From contig NZ_JBLKNZ010000001.1 in assembly GCF_051414115.1 (NCBI RefSeq), positions 2,480,001 through 2,544,000 on the forward strand: a DNA stretch of 64,000 bases, read 5' to 3'. This DNA is from Halovenus marina (lineage in GTDB: Archaea > Halobacteriota > Halobacteria > Halobacteriales > Haloarculaceae). Under the pieces are notes generated by a model, which was not told the DNA's origin, did not search any database, and worked only from the letters and a program-made list of their open reading frames with translations. Below, piece by piece: positions 60,283 to 64,000 of this stretch. A program made the position numbers and the translations under genes. Position 1 is the stretch's first letter. Each line of letters opens with the position of its first letter.

Positions 60283-61161
60283 ATGGCTGATGGCACCCCC
60301 GTTCCCGACCGCGAGACCGTCCGGCGGATCCTCTCGGACCGCCGAGCGGCGGAACTCACGCTCGATGGCATCGTCAGGGACAACCGCGTCACTATCGCAA
60401 TCGTCTTCCCGCTGGTCGGTGCGGTCACACTTCTTGCGAGCGCCGAAGGGCTACTTCCGGACCCGCTCGCGTTTAATCCGTGGTTCGTCCTCTTTGGCGT
60501 CGCAGTCATGCGACTCCCGCTCGTCTCCGGACTCGCACCGCTCGTCGACCGGCGTGCCGGACTCGCGCTCGCAGGGCTGACTGCGTACACCTACGCCGTC
60601 GAGTACGTCGGCGCGACGACCGGACTCCCCTACGGGGAGTTCGAGTACGGCGTGTCGCTCGGGCCGATGATCCGCGAGACGATTCCGCTCGCGCTGCCAC
60701 TCTTCTTTATCCCGCTCGTACTCAACAGCTACCTGCTCTGTCTGCTCGCGCTCGGCGAGCGGTCGCGGTCGGTGTTCGTTCGCGTTCCTGTGGTCGCTGC
60801 GACGGTGGTCGCGGTGGATCTGGTACTCGACCCGGCCGCCGTCGCACTTGGCTTCTGGGAGTACACCGCGTCCGGATACTACGGCGTGCCGTGGCTGAAC
60901 TACGCTGGCTGGGCGCTGAGCGCGACAGTCGCGACGCTCCTCATCGACAGCGCCTTCTCGCGAACTGCCCTCCTCGAACGCCTCGGGGGCTGTCCGTACA
61001 TCCTCGACGACATGGTGAGTTTCGTCCTGCTGTGGGGTGTTATCAACGCCGCATACGGGGCGTGGATTCCGGTCGTCATCGCCGCCCTCTTCGCTGGTGC
61101 GCTCGTCTTCGTCGACCGGTTCGACTTTCCGCTCTCCGTTCCGTTCTCGCTCGCTCGGTAG
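60283..61161 (+). CDS. cruF: Bisanhydrobacterioruberin hydratase (CruF-like)
   Basis: This 292-residue polytopic membrane protein resembles CruF carotenoid hydratases (YVGATTGLPYGEFEYGVSLGPMI, LVLDPAAVALGFWEYTASGYYGVPWLNYAGW). In haloarchaea CruF adds water to the end groups in the last step to bacterioruberin, the red membrane pigment. It follows lyeJ by 48 bp in the same direction. The ATG at 60283 is preferred over an in-frame TTG 24 bp upstream. Confidence 0.85.
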   Translation: MADGTPVPDRETVRRILSDRRAAELTLDGIVRDNRVTIAIVFPLVGAVTLLASAEGLLPDPLAFNPWFVLFGVAVMRLPLVSGLAPLVDRRAGLALAGLTAYTYAVEYVGATTGLPYGEFEYGVSLGPMIRETIPLALPLFFIPLVLNSYLLCLLALGERSRSVFVRVPVVAATVVAVDLVLDPAAVALGFWEYTASGYYGVPWLNYAGWALSATVATLLIDSAFSRTALLERLGGCPYILDDMVSFVLLWGVINAAYGAWIPVVIAALFAGALVFVDRFDFPLSVPFSLAR

Positions 61162-61202
61162 ACCGAGACGCGTTCGCTCTCTGTCCGTGTTTACTCCCGT
61201 CC

Positions 61203-62150
61203 TCAGTCCGTGGTCACGAGCGAGTGGTCCCGCTCCTCTGTCGTCCGCTCTTCGCTCGGGACGGCGCTCGCGTGACGGAACACCGATACTGGGTCCTTGA
61301 ACCGCTGCCAGTTGTACCACGTCTTGGCGACGACCCAGACCTTTCGTGTCCGTGAGAGTTCCGGCGGCGCTGTCAGCACGTCGAACTCCCGGTCGCGGAT
61401 GAGTCGGTGATGCTCCGCGTACAGCACCGCGGCCAGAACCACCGCGAACTGACAGTCTTTCGGGAGGTACTCGATCCCGCGGACGCCGGTTCGATACAGC
61501 TGTTCGGCGCGGCGGACCTCGAACCGGACCGCCTGTCGCAGCTCTGGCGTACACTCCTCGCGCCTGAGTTGGTCGACCGTGACGTCGTATCGGTCGAGCG
61601 TCTCCTGCGGGAGATACACCCGGTCGAGGTCACGGATGTCCTCGCGCACGTCCCGGATGAAGTTAGTGAGTTGGAAGGCGTTTCCGAGCGCCATGGCGTG
61701 CGGTCGTGCCCGCTCGTGACGGTCAGGGTCCATCACCGCGAGCATCATGTTCCCCACCGCCGCCGCGGACCCGCGCATGTAGCCTTCCAGGTCCTCGTAG
61801 GTCTCGTACTCCTCGGTGTCGATGTCGGCGACCATCGCGTCGATGAATGCGTCGATCTCCTCGTCCGGTATCCCCGCGCGCGCTCGAATCTCGTCAAAGG
61901 CCTCGACGACTGGTTCCTCGGCCGCGCGCTCGCCCAGTGCGGCCGCTCGGATCGCCTCTAACTCCTGTCGCTGTGTCTCGGGCGAGCGGTCGTGGTCACC
62001 GTCGACCACCTCGTCTGCGATTCGGAAAAAGCCATAGAGAACGTAGGTCTGCTCGCGGATGCGCTCGGGTAGCAAGCGGGTCGCGTAGTAGAAGGTCTGT
62101 CCAGTCTCCCGATGGATGGCCTTCCCCCGATCGGTATGAGACTCGTTCAC
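61203..62150 (-). CDS. crtB: Phytoene synthase
   Basis: This ~315-residue squalene/phytoene synthase has both aspartate-rich motifs, DEVVDGD after RIA and DVREDI after NFIR, plus the usual RYYxx-like helix ends. It joins two geranylgeranyl diphosphates into phytoene, the first committed carotenoid step. It is convergent with cruF. A tttaat box on the minus strand near 62179 lies 27 bp before the GTG at 62150; a GTG 24 bp upstream (62174) is also possible. Confidence 0.9.
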   Translation of the reverse strand: MNESHTDRGKAIHRETGQTFYYATRLLPERIREQTYVLYGFFRIADEVVDGDHDRSPETQRQELEAIRAAALGERAAEEPVVEAFDEIRARAGIPDEEIDAFIDAMVADIDTEEYETYEDLEGYMRGSAAAVGNMMLAVMDPDRHERARPHAMALGNAFQLTNFIRDVREDIRDLDRVYLPQETLDRYDVTVDQLRREECTPELRQAVRFEVRRAEQLYRTGVRGIEYLPKDCQFAVVLAAVLYAEHHRLIRDREFDVLTAPPELSRTRKVWVVAKTWYNWQRFKDPVSVFRHASAVPSEERTTEERDHSLVTTD

Positions 62151-62223
62151 ACCACTATATCGTGGTGGTTTCACATTAAAACCAGAGGTTTACTATGTAG
62201 GTGTCGGTCAGCGATCGCTCGCG

Positions 62224-62892
62224 TCAGTCGGCCGCATAGCCAAGCGCCGAGTCGATCCGGCCCAGTTCCGGCCCGGTCGTCCGTTCACCGACGATGTATC
62301 CGGTGTCGTTTGCGATCAGTCCGGAGCCGACCAGCGGGCCGCCGTAGTTGATCGTCCCGATATCGGCCGGAACGCCGAGTACGTCTTCGAGTCGGTCGAG
62401 CTGTTCGTCGGTCGATTTCGGGTGACAGAGCACGCCGCGATTGGTCGCGACGCCCGCGGTTCCCACCGTCTGCACGCTGCCCAGTTCGCCCCGCTCGACC
62501 GGCACGTCCAGACAGTCAGCGACCGCCTGAACGGCCTCGCGAGACAGGTCCGGGTGGACGTACGCGCCCGTGTCGTTCGCGAGCACGACGTTGCCAGCGG
62601 CGTTGATCCGACCCGGCAACTCCGCCACCGGCAGGTCGATTTCGTCGGTGATCTGGTTGCGTTCGCGCTCGCGGATCCGACTGGTGACGAGTAGGCCGTT
62701 CGAGTTCCCGACCGCGAGTGCGCCGACAGTTCCGGACCCGCCGACTGTCGTCGGGACGACCGGAACGTCGAGTTCTGCACCGCAGGCATCGCGCAGATCA
62801 CTCTCGATGTCCGGGCGAATGAGAAGACACTGGTCGGTCGCCCGGGCGAAGATACCGATATACGGCGAACCGGAGAGAGCCGCGCGGAGCAC
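62224..62892 (-). CDS. eif6: Translation initiation factor aIF-6
   Basis: This 222-residue protein has the fivefold repeat of aIF-6/eIF6 (LLIRPDIESDL, GLLVTSRIRERE, GAYVHPDLSREA, GVLCHPKSTDEQ, GYIVGERTTGPELGRI). It binds the large ribosomal subunit and blocks premature joining. It starts with GTG 2 bp after the L31e stop, in the operon L39e-L31e-aIF6, an arrangement conserved in archaea. Confidence 0.95.
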   Translation of the reverse strand: MLRAALSGSPYIGIFARATDQCLLIRPDIESDLRDACGAELDVPVVPTTVGGSGTVGALAVGNSNGLLVTSRIRERERNQITDEIDLPVAELPGRINAAGNVVLANDTGAYVHPDLSREAVQAVADCLDVPVERGELGSVQTVGTAGVATNRGVLCHPKSTDEQLDRLEDVLGVPADIGTINYGGPLVGSGLIANDTGYIVGERTTGPELGRIDSALGYAAD

Positions 62893-62894
62893 CG

Positions 62895-63173
62895 TTATTC
62901 AGCCGTTTCCGCTTCGACGATACCCTCGCCCTCTTCCTCGAACCGGGCCGCACGGATCCGGATCTTGCTCGGCGGGTTCGCTCGCCCGTTCGACCAGATT
63001 GCCTCGTTGATCGACGGGTCGAGTCGAACCGCGTCCTCGGGCACCGAGAAGTTCGTCGCCAGATGGGTTCGGATGATCGACAGCGCCTTGTCTGCTCGTT
63101 TGCCCTTCGCTTCGGCCTTGGCGTCGCGGAGCGGGACGGTAACGACCCGCTCTTCGAAGTCACTGGAACTCAT
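62895..63173 (-). CDS. rpl31e: Ribosomal protein L31e
   Basis: This 92-residue protein matches L31e (VTVPLRDAKAEAKGKRADKAL, VRLDPSINEAIWSNGRANPPSKIRIRAARFEEEGEG). Unusually for a ribosomal protein it is acidic, as is normal for haloarchaea. It overlaps L39e by 4 bp. Confidence 0.95.
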   Translation of the reverse strand: MSSSDFEERVVTVPLRDAKAEAKGKRADKALSIIRTHLATNFSVPEDAVRLDPSINEAIWSNGRANPPSKIRIRAARFEEEGEGIVEAETAE

Positions 63174-63322
63174 TCGTCGGTGTCACTCCGTCGCCAGTTG
63201 CGCCGCTTCGGGTTACGGATCGTCTCGCGGTCGGTCTTGACGATGACCCACGCCGGAACCCGGCTATTCTGGTCGTTGAGCTTTCCCAGCCGCTTTTTCT
63301 TCGACTTCGTCTTCTTGCTCAT
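63170..63322 (-). CDS. rpl39e: Ribosomal protein L39e
   Basis: This 50-residue basic protein starts MSKKTKSKKKRLGKLNDQNS and has the RNPKRRNWRRSDTDE tail of L39e, which lines the nascent peptide exit tunnel. It heads the L39e-L31e-aIF6 operon and overlaps L31e by ATGA. The 131 bp between it and the heliorhodopsin gene hold no gene I recognise. Confidence 0.95.
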   Translation of the reverse strand: MSKKTKSKKKRLGKLNDQNSRVPAWVIVKTDRETIRNPKRRNWRRSDTDE

Positions 63323-63453
63323 AGTACATCCGTCTTCCCTGTCGGCGCTTAAATGTGTGTCCCTTTCCCCGAATCACGTGTGTCCTGCCAGCGACGGTCT
63401 CAGAGCAGTTTGTTCACCGTCCCGTCTCAGAGACGTGCGTTCAGCGTTCGGAC

Positions 63454-64000
63454 TCAGATGGGCGAGTTCAGCGTTCCGAAATACACCTGCCAGGCGAGTA
63501 GGGACTTCGCCACGAGACTCAACAGGATGTAGACGCGCTCCCCGAAGAGGTAGTCCGTCCAGCGCCACCACTCGCGGTACTGGAGGATCATATTGATCGC
63601 AAAGAGGTTGAAAAAGACGAAAATCGAGACGTAGATGTAGATCACGAACTCGGGGAAGTCACCGCCGCTTGCGGTCACAGACCCGATAAAGGTAATCGCG
63701 ATGACCGCCCACGGAATGATTCCAGCGAATGTTCCGACATAGTACGGCGTCCAGTCGATCCGTTCGGCTCCCTCGTTTCGCTGTTCCATCAACAGGCCAC
63801 TGAGGTTCATCACGGCGACCAGCGCAAACAGCGCGAGCAACGTTCCTCCGTCCCAGACCCCCGCGAGCATGCCGATTACGACGATCATCAGCGAGGCACT
63901 GACCGCGTACTCGTACCACCGGTATGGGTTCATCCCACGTTCGAGATACCGAACGTACTGCTTGTAGCGCACGGTGGCAACGACGGTGTGTGCAAGCGCT
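63454..64000 (-). CDS. Heliorhodopsin (5' end outside window)
   Basis: The minus frame runs to the window edge without a start (upstream reads ALAHTVVATV just before RYKQYVRYLERG). The visible 181 residues match heliorhodopsin: RYLERGMNPYRWYEYAVSASLMIVVI, GLLMEQRNEGAERI, TFAGIIPWAVIA, FVFFNLFAINMILQYREW and YLFGERVYILLSLVAKSLLAWQVYFG, with the retinal Lys in the last helix (LVAKS). Heliorhodopsins are inverted light-sensing retinal proteins of debated function. Nearby crt genes could supply precursors, but retinal synthesis genes are not in view. Confidence 0.85.
   Translation of the reverse strand, partial: ALAHTVVATVRYKQYVRYLERGMNPYRWYEYAVSASLMIVVIGMLAGVWDGGTLLALFALVAVMNLSGLLMEQRNEGAERIDWTPYYVGTFAGIIPWAVIAITFIGSVTASGGDFPEFVIYIYVSIFVFFNLFAINMILQYREWWRWTDYLFGERVYILLSLVAKSLLAWQVYFGTLNSPI

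Noticed and set aside
60231..60290. ATG-started frame between lyeJ and cruF
   Set aside because: It is only 19 codons in another frame and ends at once; the cruF frame starts at 60283.
1..64000. CRISPR array, rRNA or tRNA genes
   Set aside because: No regularly spaced repeats or rRNA-like sequence was seen, and no intergenic gap gave a convincing cloverleaf by eye.

Overview
The window is a stretch of haloarchaeal chromosome. Most of it is GC-rich. The proteins are strongly acidic, and many start codons lie about 27 bp downstream of a TATA-like box, which points to leaderless archaeal transcripts. The gene content agrees: archaeal HMG-CoA synthase, TFS, aIF-6, L31e, L39e, GHMP-type shikimate kinase, a bacterioruberin cluster, HTR-like and HVO_0758-type proteins and a heliorhodopsin. 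I do not assign a genus.

Layout. 1-5.9 kb: the N-terminal 1,339 residues of a secreted PQQ-type sugar dehydrogenase with PKD, malectin-like and dockerin-like modules (it runs off the left edge), then a Tat-exported beta-helix protein. 6-8.9 kb: ATP-NAD-kinase-like protein, AbrB-PhoU regulator, VTT membrane protein. 9-19 kb: membrane and transport genes (P2-type cation ATPase, ABC exporter pair, P1B metal ATPase) with two small membrane proteins, a lipoprotein, a stress protein and a flavodoxin. 19-25 kb: lactonase, HMG-CoA synthase, an HTR-like/ribbon-helix-helix/acidic zinc-protein cluster, HpcH-type aldolase. 25-35 kb: PAS histidine kinase, TFS, glycosyltransferase, PLD protein, DHH phosphoesterase, FAD synthase, AbrB-PIN module. 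35-48 kb: chorismate mutase and shikimate kinase (overlapping), a threonine-synthase-like protein lacking the usual PLP lysine, Nudix-eIF2B fusion, an orphan solute-binding protein without a signal peptide, SPFH protein, a very large receiver/PAS/GAF/kinase protein, and a winged-helix regulator.

48.2-54.9 kb is an AT-rich integrated element of about 6.65 kb. It is bounded by a 15-bp direct repeat and inserted in the last codons of menB (1,4-dihydroxy-2-naphthoyl-CoA synthase). Both junctions still encode the same C-terminus (FPWHY followed by a stop). It carries a tyrosine recombinase, an HUH rolling-circle Rep, two or more small DNA-binding regulators, a SWIM zinc protein, a HalOD1-like protein, a small PD-(D/E)XK-like protein, a frameshifted membrane protein and several structured repeats. 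No capsid, spike or packaging gene is visible, so it reads as an integrated plasmid or satellite. It is the most noteworthy feature here.

54.9-64 kb returns to core chromosome: menB, a rhodanese/MBL sulfur protein, cupin, the crtD-lyeJ-cruF bacterioruberin genes with crtB convergent, the L39e-L31e-aIF6 operon, and a heliorhodopsin cut by the right edge. Two further repeats stand out outside the big element. One is a 109-bp MITE-like element whose 3-bp target duplication coincides with the stop codon of the large kinase. The other is a 79-bp set of nested palindromes behind the Nudix-eIF2B gene. I saw no rRNA, tRNA or CRISPR array.
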